A DNA stretch of 64,000 nucleotides. Source: Paenibacillus dokdonensis (GTDB lineage Bacteria; Bacillota; Bacilli; Paenibacillales; Paenibacillaceae). How positions within the stretch are numbered: position 1 is the stretch's first letter; every line of letters starts with the position of its first letter. The notes beneath the pieces are model-generated. The model saw only the letters and a list, made by a program, of their open reading frames with translations. It did no database searches and was not told where the DNA came from. The DNA lies in NCBI RefSeq assembly GCF_004916975.1, contig NZ_STGQ01000002.1, positions 558,001 through 622,000 of the forward strand, in the 5' to 3' direction. A program made the position numbers and the translations under genes. This document shows, in pieces, positions 6,975 to 14,691 of the stretch.

Positions 6975-9398
6975 ATGTTGGGGGAAATAAAGACTATAAT
7001 TGAAAAAACAAATCCTAATAATGAAGCCTATAAATTTGGATTCATCAACGGTGAAGATAATAAATCTTATTATTTTGATAAATATTCTTTCCCACTTGAA
7101 AGTAACGGAATAAATAAATTTAGCAATGGAGATTCTATTACTTTTACGCCTGTTCGGTCAAATAAGAATAATGACCGCGCAGAAAACATATATCCCGCTA
7201 CAGTGAGTTTTACTATTAACGAAAAAAATTCACACACTGGGTCTGGGGAAATTCATTTCTTCAGAAAAGGCTTTGTAAAACATATAGCAAGGAATAAGTC
7301 TTCAGTATATACGCAGCATTTAAAGAAAGAAGCGAGAGAGGATGTAATACTAGATAAATTAAGTAATTTGTTATATGTGTCAAAAATTGATCATTTTGAT
7401 ATGGATAAAGGAGATCGTTATCCGTTTGCTCTGCTTGGAACTACAGAAATCTTGAAGAGATATGTGAGAGGGCAACGTGAATTTTTGTTGGTTTTTTCAC
7501 ATTTTGACAGTCGTGATTGGCAGGATAGAACATTGAAAGCAGAGCGTGAAATTAGGAAGTTAAAAGAAGTTGTCGACCGCAATCCCCTCCCCAATTTTTA
7601 CATGTTGGTCAGCAATGCTGATGGACTAAAAAATAGAATTGACGGTTCTATAAAAGGTAAACCAATGGCAGCAATAATTCCTTTTTCATTTGATGAAATA
7701 TTAGGATGCAAAACAAATGAGGCATTAAAAGACTTAATCTTAAATCGCTTTGCCGAATATCATTTCGAGAATAACATGTTGGGCGAAAGCACGGCTATCG
7801 AAGAAGATAATCTTCTATTTGGAGATCGCGGGAAAATTGCCGATGCAATTGTTGAGAGATGCCGCCAGGGTGGCAATTCCGGAATTTTTGGGCTAAGACG
7901 TAGTGGCAAAACATCGGTTCTTAACGCTTCGCTACGAAGGTTGGATAAAGAAAATATAAAATATATTAAAATAGAATCTCGTTCTGAATTGCAGAATTCC
8001 AGTTCGTGGAAGGCGGCTTTATATTTCATATCTCGCAGAATTAAAGAAAAAATCAACAATATGGAGCAACGTGTCGAAGAATCGTATACCGATTATTTGT
8101 CTAGATTAAAACTAAACCGAACTTTTGAGGATTTTTCAGAAAATGCATCTTTGAGTTTTGTAGAAGACGTTAAATTGTATTGCAGAGCTAACCACTCCTT
8201 TGTAATTGCAATAGATGAAATCGAACTAATTACATATAACACAGCAAGCACACAGGCATGGAAAAGTATGGAGGCTTACTGTGGTTTTTGGGGCGCCTTA
8301 AGAGATTGTGGTTGTTCCCTTATTATTTGTGGAGTGAATTCTGCAATTAATGAAATCAGTACAATAACGTTTGATGGTGTATCTGGAGATAATCCCATGT
8401 ATGAAAGGATAACGAGCTGTTCTGAGTCATATAAAACATATCTTCCGGCCTTTACAGATGAGCATACAAAACACATGATAAATACTCTTGGAGGATACAG
8501 CGACATTGGGTTTTCCAACGTATATCCTGCAATCAATAAATCTTTCGGAGGACAACCCTATGCTATCCGACAATTTTGTGCGTTTGTATTTGAAAATGTA
8601 AAATCAATGCGCACGCATACCGATACCTATGAGGTATCGCAAGCAACCGTGGACAATTTATTGATAAAATTCAACAGTTCGAATGCAGGAAGAAGTCTTT
8701 ATGAGACCGTTTTGCAACACGTTCGTACTTACTATAAAAACGAATATATAATTTTGGAAAAAATGGCCCTTTCCCCGCAAGCCTATAATTCAATTGGCGC
8801 TAGTGAGGTTCAAACGATTGACCATCTCGAAAAATATGGTTTGATTGAGTATGATCATGGAACATCCTTTGTTACATTCAAAATACACTCTATTCGTGAG
8901 TATCTATGCGAAGTTTGCACCAAAGATCCATTAACAATGGACAACGATGAACGAAGAAGATATGTGCAAGACTTCGTTGCAAATTTTGAGAAAAAACTTA
9001 AAACCCATATCTACACTTATTACAATATAACTGGAAAGGAACGAGAAGGGCGAAATATTCTGAAAAAATTTGTGACCGCTAATGAAAATTATGGAACTCG
9101 GCTAGACATAAACACTTGTAAATTTGAAGAGATATTTGAACATAAAAAGTTCATAATGTATTTTTCAAGCTTAAAAAAAATCATTAGTCTTAATTGGAAT
9201 TACCTTGGACAAAAATTTGAAAACATCAATATCAACAAAAACAGATTTCAGGTTTATATGGATGATTTGAATGCTGGAAGAACAGATGCAGATCATTATG
9301 ATGCTGAAGATATAGGTGTACACCCAACCTTGTGGGATATTAATGACGATACAATACAGCGTTTCCGAGTTGCTATGGAAGCCTTAAGCATATTTTAG
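6975..9398 (+). CDS. P-loop ATPase with cold-shock-like N-terminus and possible HEPN C-terminus (putative defence protein)
   Basis: An 807-residue protein. The first 75 residues (KFGFINGEDNKSYYF...NGDSITFTPV) resemble a cold-shock/OB nucleic-acid-binding fold. Residues 100-260 are an unassigned alpha/beta region. The ATPase core has an LFGDR lead-in (281-285), Walker A GLRRSGKTS (306-314) and Walker B FVIAIDE (409-415), as in AAA/STAND ATPases, followed by a probable winged-helix segment. Near the C-terminus NAGRTDADH (R769, H774) fits the R-x4-H motif of HEPN ribonucleases; this assignment is tentative. A role as an RNA-targeting defence ATPase is inferred from architecture and from its place in an SCC-like cassette. 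ATG at 6975 is preferred to GTG at 6969 because AAGGAG (6960-6965) is 9 nt away from the former and only 3 from the latter. Confidence 0.8.
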   Translation: MLGEIKTIIEKTNPNNEAYKFGFINGEDNKSYYFDKYSFPLESNGINKFSNGDSITFTPVRSNKNNDRAENIYPATVSFTINEKNSHTGSGEIHFFRKGFVKHIARNKSSVYTQHLKKEAREDVILDKLSNLLYVSKIDHFDMDKGDRYPFALLGTTEILKRYVRGQREFLLVFSHFDSRDWQDRTLKAEREIRKLKEVVDRNPLPNFYMLVSNADGLKNRIDGSIKGKPMAAIIPFSFDEILGCKTNEALKDLILNRFAEYHFENNMLGESTAIEEDNLLFGDRGKIADAIVERCRQGGNSGIFGLRRSGKTSVLNASLRRLDKENIKYIKIESRSELQNSSSWKAALYFISRRIKEKINNMEQRVEESYTDYLSRLKLNRTFEDFSENASLSFVEDVKLYCRANHSFVIAIDEIELITYNTASTQAWKSMEAYCGFWGALRDCGCSLIICGVNSAINEISTITFDGVSGDNPMYERITSCSESYKTYLPAFTDEHTKHMINTLGGYSDIGFSNVYPAINKSFGGQPYAIRQFCAFVFENVKSMRTHTDTYEVSQATVDNLLIKFNSSNAGRSLYETVLQHVRTYYKNEYIILEKMALSPQAYNSIGASEVQTIDHLEKYGLIEYDHGTSFVTFKIHSIREYLCEVCTKDPLTMDNDERRRYVQDFVANFEKKLKTHIYTYYNITGKEREGRNILKKFVTANENYGTRLDINTCKFEEIFEHKKFIMYFSSLKKIISLNWNYLGQKFENININKNRFQVYMDDLNAGRTDADHYDAEDIGVHPTLWDINDDTIQRFRVAMEALSIF

Positions 9399-9494
9399 TA
9401 ACAACGATTTCCCCGATTGTAAACTTAACTTGTTGATAAACTATCTTCAAAATTCAAACTACTATACAAACCTACTTACCTATTATTAGCGACA

Positions 9495-9632
9495 ATGTTT
9501 CAACCTCCCGTTCAAAACCCGCTCCTGAGGTCAGAGCGCGTCGCCATGAACGTACAAAAACATCCTGAGAATTATAAGAAAGTAACTGTTACAGGTAAAT
9601 TAAACCTAAATGATTTCGTTAATTGGCTCTAA
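9495..9632 (+). CDS. Short 45-codon ORF downstream of the cassette-1 ATPase
   Basis: An in-frame ORF from ATG 9495 (or an internal ATG at 9546 giving 28 residues) to TAA at 9630-9632. The C-terminal half (HPENYKKVTVTGKLNLNDF) has the look of a real protein segment, but no good ribosome binding site precedes either ATG. It may be the remnant of a larger gene lost from the cassette. Family not recognised. Confidence 0.3.
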   Translation: MFQPPVQNPLLRSERVAMNVQKHPENYKKVTVTGKLNLNDFVNWL

Positions 9633-9693
9633 CCCATCCCATCCAGATTAGCCCCGAGCAATTCTTTTGTTAGCGACAGTGCCACGTAATTTA

Positions 9694-9734
9694 AAATGAA
9701 CCAAGCCATCATCCCGGGTGGCTTTGGTTCATTT
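9694..9734. terminator. Long bidirectional hairpin
   Basis: AAATGAACCAAGCCA (9694-9708) pairs with TGGCTTTGGTTCATTT (9719-9734) around a CCCGGG-containing loop, with one bulge. It separates the cassette-1 gene from the tmRNA fragment and rlmH and can stop transcription from both sides. Confidence 0.65.
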
Positions 9735-9795
9735 CGCATTCCCGATTTATCCCAATAATAGTAATTCATAACCTCAAGGTTGTGGATTTACCATA

Positions 9796-9845
9796 TGGAG
9801 GCGAGGGGAGTTGAACCCCTGTCCGAAGATTACACCACAAACTTG
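9796..9845 (-). pseudogene. ssrA: tmRNA (ssrA) 3'-end fragment
   Basis: The minus strand carries TCTTCGGACAGGGGTTCAAC, then the complementary T-stem arm CCCCT and the acceptor strand CGCCTCCA. This is the T-arm and 3' acceptor half of a tmRNA. The T-stem (AGGGG/CCCCT) and loop TTCAACT are intact. Only about 50 nt are present, since rlmH lies directly upstream, and the terminal CCA is incomplete (CCATATG). The 3' end of ssrA is a common integrase target, so this is most simply a relic attachment site carried inside cassette 1 rather than a functional gene. Confidence 0.7.
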
Positions 9846-9850
9846 AAATA

Positions 9851-9876
9851 ATTTCGCCCTACTTATGATACGGTTC
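9851..9876 (-). repeat. rlmH-end attachment repeat, copy 1 (native site)
   Basis: The final codons of rlmH (E-P-Y-H-K-stop) plus TAGGGCGAAAT beyond. This is the position used by Ccr recombinases to insert SCC elements in staphylococci. Three further copies in the same orientation lie at 6452, 2226 and 2051. Confidence 0.85.
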
Positions 9877-10338
9877 CCCCCGATTTATCTTCACCGCGCG
9901 ATAAATCTGCTCGGTCAGCACCAGCCGCATCAGCTGATGCGGCAGCGTCATGCGCCCGAAGCTCAGCTTCTGCTGGGCGCGGCGCAGCACCTGATCGGAG
10001 AGCCCGTGGCTCCCTCCGATCACGAACACGACATGGCTCGTCCCGTACGTGCCGAGCTTGTCGAGTTCGGCAGCCAGCTCTTCCGAGCTCCACAGCTGGC
10101 CGCCGATGGCGAGCGCGACCACATGCGCGCTCTCTTTGACATGCGCGAGAATGCGTTCGCCCTCGCGCTCCTTTACGATCGACACCTCGGCTTCGCTCAA
10201 GGTGTCCGGAGCTTTCTCGTCCGCGACCTCGATCATCTGGAATTTGATGTACGGGGTCAGCCGCTTGGCGTATTCCTGGATGCCCTGCACCAAATACTTC
10301 TCTTTCAGCTTGCCGACGCCAATCAATTGAATCAACAT
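9859..10338 (-). CDS. rlmH: 23S rRNA (pseudouridine1915-N3)-methyltransferase
   Basis: RlmH of 159 residues, the usual length for this SPOUT methyltransferase (orfX in staphylococci), which methylates pseudouridine 1915 in helix 69 of 23S rRNA. It shows the conserved [10 protein letters not shown] region and the C-terminal [12 protein letters not shown]...RGEPYHK signature. The ATG at 10338 is chosen because GGAGGA lies 9 nt upstream; an in-frame ATG at 10359 has no site. The reading frame is intact despite insertion of SCC-like cassettes exactly at its stop codon, as these elements restore the gene end. Confidence 0.97.
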   Translation of the reverse strand: MLIQLIGVGKLKEKYLVQGIQEYAKRLTPYIKFQMIEVADEKAPDTLSEAEVSIVKEREGERILAHVKESAHVVALAIGGQLWSSEELAAELDKLGTYGTSHVVFVIGGSHGLSDQVLRRAQQKLSFGRMTLPHQLMRLVLTEQIYRAVKINRGEPYHK

Positions 10339-10530
10339 GTTCGTATGTCCTCCGTTCATGAAACCTTGATATGTACTGTATTATGGGAAGCTCCGTTGCC
10401 TTCCATCCCTGTCCATCCGGGGCTACTTGGAATAGGCCAATTCTTCTTCCTCTTATTTTTATTTTCATGTTCCTGATCCCTTGCCCGCAAAAACCACGGA
10501 TATCGACATCCCGCACTTCCATGGCAATTA

Positions 10531-10555
10531 AAAAGGAGCGTGCTCCCACGCTCCC
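10531..10555 (-). terminator. Intrinsic terminator of the CxxH/CxxC gene
   Basis: Stem GGAGCGTG/CACGCTCC (10535-10542 with 10547-10554), followed on the minus strand by TTTTTAATT. Confidence 0.8.
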
Positions 10556-10577
10556 CTGTTACCTTATGCTTTTGTGG

Positions 10578-10745
10578 TTATACGACCAGAAACTTGCCGG
10601 CCTGCTCACAGTGTGCGCACTGCACAGGCGGATCCCAATCAGAAAACTCTGTATCCTTCAGATCCACAACGTCCGGAGCATCCTCGTATTCGTCCACAAA
10701 CATATCAATGGCAAGCTCCAAATGTTCTTTGCATACTACATACAT
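10578..10745 (-). CDS. CxxH/CxxC zinc-ribbon-like small protein
   Basis: A 55-codon gene. The protein begins MYVVCKEHLELAIDMFVDEY and carries C5-x-x-H8 near its start and C-A-H-C near its end, a likely single zinc site. This matches the small CxxH/CxxC protein family found between htrA and rlmH in Bacillales (YyzF-like). Function is unknown. The ATG at 10745 has a weak AGAAGGGA site about 10 nt upstream, and a terminator follows. Confidence 0.85.
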   Translation of the reverse strand: MYVVCKEHLELAIDMFVDEYEDAPDVVDLKDTEFSDWDPPVQCAHCEQAGKFLVV

Positions 10746-10873
10746 AAATGAAAGCATCCCTTCTAACGTTGCACACGGTTGTCATAAGTCCATCTTTTGC
10801 AAAAATCTAAATTCCTACTCAAATTATAGCTCTTTTTCGACATTTTCGCACATCTGTTTTTCTGATGTTATCT

Positions 10874-12121
10874 TTATTGATCCGGCTTTTCCGCCAGCTT
10901 CACGTTCGTCGTTTGTTCCTTGCCACCACGGTAGAAGGTAACCTTTACGGTATCGCCGATTTTGACTTTATCATACAGGAATTTCTTCATTTCCAGTGTT
11001 GTCGTAATCGGATCATCGTTAAATTTCACGATGACGTCATTAAGCTTCAGACCAGCCTCCTGCGCCGGACCAATGGCATCCAGCACCACGACTCCGTCTT
11101 TCACATCGCTTGGCAGCTTCAGCTCCTTGAGCTGATCCTCATCCATTTGGGCATACGGGTTACCGAGATCCATGGAGTAAATGCCGATATACGGGCGGGC
11201 AATCTTGCCATGTGTCATCAGCTCATCGACCGTCTTCATCACTTGTTCCACAGGAATGGCAAAGCCCAATCCCTCTACACCGGCATCCGCAATCTTCATC
11301 GTGTTAATGCCGATGACTTTTCCGTTCAGATCGACAAGCGCTCCGCCGCTGTTGCCTTCATTGATTGCCGCATCGGTCTGGATAACCTCCTGCTCCCAGT
11401 CATATATACCATCCTGGTTCAGGGATACGGGCACAATACGGTTCGTGTAGCTTACAATACCGGAAGTCAGTGTGTCACCAAGTCCAAGCGGATTGCCGAT
11501 CGCAAACACCGTTTCCCCAAGCCGCAGCTTGCCGGAGTCGCCCATTTCCGCTACCTCATTAATATCTTTATCGTTGACTGCCAGCACGGCGATGTCATTC
11601 ACCTTATCTGCGCCGACGAGCTTAGCTTTTTTCATCTCACCATTTACCAACACCACTTCGAGCTCCTGTGAGCCTTCAATAACGTGGTTGTTCGTAATCA
11701 CAAAGGCCTGACCCTGGTCTTTTTTGAAAATAACTCCTGATCCCAGAGCCGAATCCTCCAGACTGGTCTTATCCTTCTTGGCGTCCTTGTAATTCACAAT
11801 GCTTACTACGGTAGGGCGTACTTTGGCTGCAGCCGTTACTAATCTGTCATAAGGATCGGCGTTACTGTCCAGCTGCTTGGAATTGATGGCGCTAACTGCG
11901 ACCGCTTCTTTCCCGGAGGAAGGCAGCCCCGTGATCATACTGAACAACAGCACAGCCACAAATGCGCTGATGACCGAGCTGATCGTAGCGACCTGAAGCG
12001 TGGACATCCCCCGGCTGCGCCTGGATCTCGGCCAGACTTCCTGCGCCTTGCCAGCTTTGCGGAGTCCGCGTTCGCGCTTCGTCACTTTGGTCGAATAAAA
12101 ATCGTCTTGAAACAGCCCCAT
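10874..12121 (-). CDS. htrA: HtrA/DegP-like membrane-anchored serine protease
   Basis: A 415-residue S1C protease for quality control of secreted proteins. A basic cytoplasmic N-terminus (about 40 residues) is followed by one membrane helix (about 42-65), a trypsin-like domain with the triad in TNNHVIEG (His), VNDIAVLAV (Asp) and GNSGGALV (Ser), and one C-terminal PDZ domain (about 310-410). Corresponds in position to yyxA/htrC of Bacillus, next to walJ. GGGGAGAGGA precedes the ATG. In Bacillus such genes answer to CssRS secretion stress, but no CssR box was identified here. Confidence 0.93.
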   Translation of the reverse strand: MGLFQDDFYSTKVTKRERGLRKAGKAQEVWPRSRRSRGMSTLQVATISSVISAFVAVLLFSMITGLPSSGKEAVAVSAINSKQLDSNADPYDRLVTAAAKVRPTVVSIVNYKDAKKDKTSLEDSALGSGVIFKKDQGQAFVITNNHVIEGSQELEVVLVNGEMKKAKLVGADKVNDIAVLAVNDKDINEVAEMGDSGKLRLGETVFAIGNPLGLGDTLTSGIVSYTNRIVPVSLNQDGIYDWEQEVIQTDAAINEGNSGGALVDLNGKVIGINTMKIADAGVEGLGFAIPVEQVMKTVDELMTHGKIARPYIGIYSMDLGNPYAQMDEDQLKELKLPSDVKDGVVVLDAIGPAQEAGLKLNDVIVKFNDDPITTTLEMKKFLYDKVKIGDTVKVTFYRGGKEQTTNVKLAEKPDQ

Positions 12122-12777
12122 GTGATCCTCTCCCCTTTGTTGTCACGCACCCAAATCCAACCTGCCGTTTTGTACCTCCAATACCCTCTTAGGTATGTAA
12201 TCCTGTCCGGTCCTCATCTGAATAATCATTTCCATGTAAGAGTTCGTCTGCATGATCTTCAGTTATCTTCAATCTACCTAAAGATTACCTTTTTGGCGCT
12301 GTTTTTTCTGTAGTGCAAAAGTCTTCATTATTATAAACTGCATGATGACCCTAAAGGTTGCGTTTAAAAATCCCTTTATTTTTAATCACCACAAAACAGC
12401 CACTCTTAAGCAAAAAAATCCATTTTTCTTCAACTTTTTGATCCAGACATCCAATTTTTACGGGACTCTATCAAAAAACAGGAATATTTCCATCTGCAAG
12501 CTACTAGAATAATAGCAGACCAGCAAAGTACAGCCTCTTCCAAAGCAAGGCTACACTCAATAATTTACCTAAAATCTGGAGGCTTACTAATCGCCCTCAG
12601 CCCAACTGCTGCAAGGACTTTCAGGTTTTTTTCCGGTACAGATTATTGTAACACATGGAGGTCTTCGTACCTAATTTATTTTAAAAGGTTGTACTGGTGA
12701 GTTGTGGGATTTGATTGTTCATTTTTGGAAATAATAGTAGAAGAGAGTTACCAAGAAATCATGCCAGGAGGATGAAT
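12122..12777. other. Divergent intergenic region between htrA and a small plus-strand gene
   Basis: A 650-nt region upstream of both flanking genes, so it must hold both promoters. AT-rich tracts occur around 12330 and 12420. No riboswitch or terminator could be assigned with confidence, and none of the short frames has a ribosome binding site. Confidence 0.4.
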
Positions 12778-12987
12778 ATGATGGAACGATTTCCGTCCAG
12801 TATGGACTATGTGCAGATGATGGCCAAGCTTGGAGATTTGAAGGATGAGCATTACCGCAATACCCTTGCCCTCAGCACGATTATCGAGCTGCTGGTAGAC
12901 AAGGGCATCCTCACCCGTGAAGAGGTGGAGAGGAAGGCGGCCGAACTCGACCAATTTATGGTTCACTCACCTTATCCCATGGTGTAG
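12778..12987 (+). CDS. Small conserved-looking hypothetical protein
   Basis: A 69-residue soluble helical protein (FPSSMDYVQMMAKLGDLKDE...) with an ILTREEVERKAAELD segment reminiscent of helical N-terminal domains, but with no recognised family. AGGAGG lies 6 nt before ATG 12778; the longer frame from 12715 would start without a site. It is one of few plus-strand genes here, and its last 32 nt overlap the 3' end of walJ tail to tail. Confidence 0.65.
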   Translation: MMERFPSSMDYVQMMAKLGDLKDEHYRNTLALSTIIELLVDKGILTREEVERKAAELDQFMVHSPYPMV

Positions 12988-13762
12988 GGCGGTCATAATA
13001 CGTCTCGCATAATTTAAATTCACTGTCTTTATAAAAACAGCCTCGTTCCTCCATACTGTCGCGCACGGTCATTTTAGCCAGATCCATCATGTTATGGTCG
13101 CGGCTGAGATGTGCCAGATAAGTCCGCTTCAGATCACCCGTGAGCAGCTCGCTAAGGGCTTCACCAGCAGCGATATTGGACAAGTGACCCATATCGCCAA
13201 GGATACGGCGCTTAATATTCCAAGGGTATCTCCCCATTCGCAGCAGCTCGATATCATGATTCGCTTCGAGCACCATCACGTTTGAGTCGCTGAGCGACTG
13301 CTTCACCTTATCACTCATATATCCGAGGTCTGTAGCCACGCTGAGCTTCTCATTACCGTCATAAAAGGAGTAGGCTACAGGCTCCGCTGCATCATGTGAA
13401 ATGCCAAACGATTCCACGCGTAGGGAGCCGAAGTCGCGGACTTCACCGCTATCCATCACAATCCGGTTCTCCTCAGCGATCTTGCCAATGGACTTCTCCA
13501 TTGCTTCCCATGTCTTTTCATTGGCGTAGATTGGCAGATCGTACTTGCGCGCCACGGCCCCAAGACCTTTGATATGATCCGAATGCTCATGGGTGACAAG
13601 AATGCCGTCGATCTCCTCGCCCGTTACATCCCGCTCCTTCAGCAGCTCATCAATCCGTTTGGCACTCAGGCCTGCATCGATCATCAATGTCGTTTCTTCA
13701 TTTCTGACCACGGTGACATTGCCGGTAGAACCGCTGGACAGCACTGTAAAAGATATTCCCAT
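12956..13762 (-). CDS. walJ: WalJ (YycJ) metallo-beta-lactamase-fold hydrolase
   Basis: A 268-residue MBL-fold protein with the metal-binding THEHSDH motif and downstream ATDLG and HLS/H ligands, encoded at the end of the wal operon. WalJ is linked to coordination of cell-wall metabolism or DNA maintenance with division; some relatives are 5' exonucleases. The ATG at 13762 is chosen because GAAAGGGAG lies upstream; the longer frame to 13867 runs back into walI. There are only 5 nt between it and the walI stop. Confidence 0.92.
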   Translation of the reverse strand: MGISFTVLSSGSTGNVTVVRNEETTLMIDAGLSAKRIDELLKERDVTGEEIDGILVTHEHSDHIKGLGAVARKYDLPIYANEKTWEAMEKSIGKIAEENRIVMDSGEVRDFGSLRVESFGISHDAAEPVAYSFYDGNEKLSVATDLGYMSDKVKQSLSDSNVMVLEANHDIELLRMGRYPWNIKRRILGDMGHLSNIAAGEALSELLTGDLKRTYLAHLSRDHNMMDLAKMTVRDSMEERGCFYKDSEFKLCETYYDRPTPWDKVSEP

Positions 13763-13767
13763 AACCA

Positions 13768-14565
13768 CTACTCCCTTTCTTTCTCCGTCTTCGGACTGCT
13801 CACAGTAACATCCCCGCTGATGCCCTGTACATAATACATCTCTCCGCTTTCCAGCGTAAACCGCCACGAAGGCGCGGCCACCTGGCTTTCCGAGTTATAT
13901 ACCTGCCCGTAGTACCCGAGCTGAATGTCCTTGATATTCGAACCCGGTGGAATATGCCGCTCCACCAAGGTTTTCAGCGCATTACTGGCCGGCAGCATTT
14001 TCTGATTCTCCTCATCTCCCGATGTCGCAATCTCGATTGGAGACTGGCTGTAGGAGATAATCCGCTGCTCGCTGTAGTACAACTCCAGCTGGTCGTTAAA
14101 TAGCGGCCATTTCTGGTCCACGAGCGCGTGCATGACGAAGCGTCCGGCAGCTCCGGCCTGTTTAACCCGCTCCATCTCGCTTTTGCTCATATACTCGCTT
14201 GCCAGCGGATCATACTGATAGTTTCCAATCTCCGGAATCCGCCCTTTTAAGGCACTCACCAATTCTTTATCTCTAAAAATCAGCTGACTTTCAATTTTAT
14301 CCTGTAATATGACCAGCCCGCCAATGCTTTCCCCATTCAAATATTGATACGTGATCTTGGGCAGCTGCGGCGTAATGCTCGGAATCTGGCACAAAAGCTG
14401 TATCGATTTTTCTTTCATGATCTTCTGCGTACTCTCCGACAAGGAGGCAAAATCCAGATTGGTGTCCGCCTGCTCACGCACATCGGCCCATAGCTGATAA
14501 CCCAGCACCAGGTTTAGCAGCAAAAAAGCATATATCAATACATTTTTGGCCCGTCCCCAATCCAT
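13768..14565 (-). CDS. walI: WalI (YycI), membrane regulator of WalK
   Basis: A 265-residue protein with one N-terminal membrane helix (KNVLIYAFLLLNLVLGYQLW) and a large extracellular YycI-type domain. In Bacillus, WalI and WalH form a transmembrane complex with the sensor WalK and hold it in check. Its place between walH and walJ supports the assignment despite low sequence conservation in this family. Confidence 0.9.
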   Translation of the reverse strand: MDWGRAKNVLIYAFLLLNLVLGYQLWADVREQADTNLDFASLSESTQKIMKEKSIQLLCQIPSITPQLPKITYQYLNGESIGGLVILQDKIESQLIFRDKELVSALKGRIPEIGNYQYDPLASEYMSKSEMERVKQAGAAGRFVMHALVDQKWPLFNDQLELYYSEQRIISYSQSPIEIATSGDEENQKMLPASNALKTLVERHIPPGSNIKDIQLGYYGQVYNSESQVAAPSWRFTLESGEMYYVQGISGDVTVSSPKTEKERE

Positions 14566-14691
14566 TCCTTTGCCTCCTTATATGCAGTCATTGTGAGAGT
14601 TTACCACTACGATTAAGGATTGTTCTCCCCATCGTTGTCGTTCTTCAGAACAATACTGTCTCTCTCGCAGCTTCCACCTTCGTCATCATCC

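Larger units (their letters stand above)
6452..9876. mobile_element. SCC-like cassette 1 integrated at the rlmH 3' end
   Basis: It runs 3.4 kb from the rlmH end (9851-9876) to copy 2 (6452-6473). Just inside the rlmH-side repeat is TAGGGCGAAA (minus strand). Just inside the other end is the same 10-mer on the plus strand (6487-6496). This gives perfect 10-bp terminal inverted repeats next to direct repeats, the layout of SCC elements. The cargo is one ATPase gene on the plus strand, a 45-codon ORF, a bidirectional terminator and a tmRNA 3' fragment. No ccr genes are present. Confidence 0.75.

Noticed and set aside
1-9900. Possible ccrA/ccrB/ccrC recombinase genes expected for an autonomous SCC element
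   Set aside because: No reading frame with a serine recombinase catalytic motif or large-recombinase domain is present in this window. If one exists it lies to the left of position 1 or elsewhere.
9863-10549. Long alternative frame antisense/out of frame to rlmH (228 codons)
   Set aside because: It is a shadow of rlmH with Arg/Ala-rich composition typical of a GC-rich wrong frame and no supporting signals.
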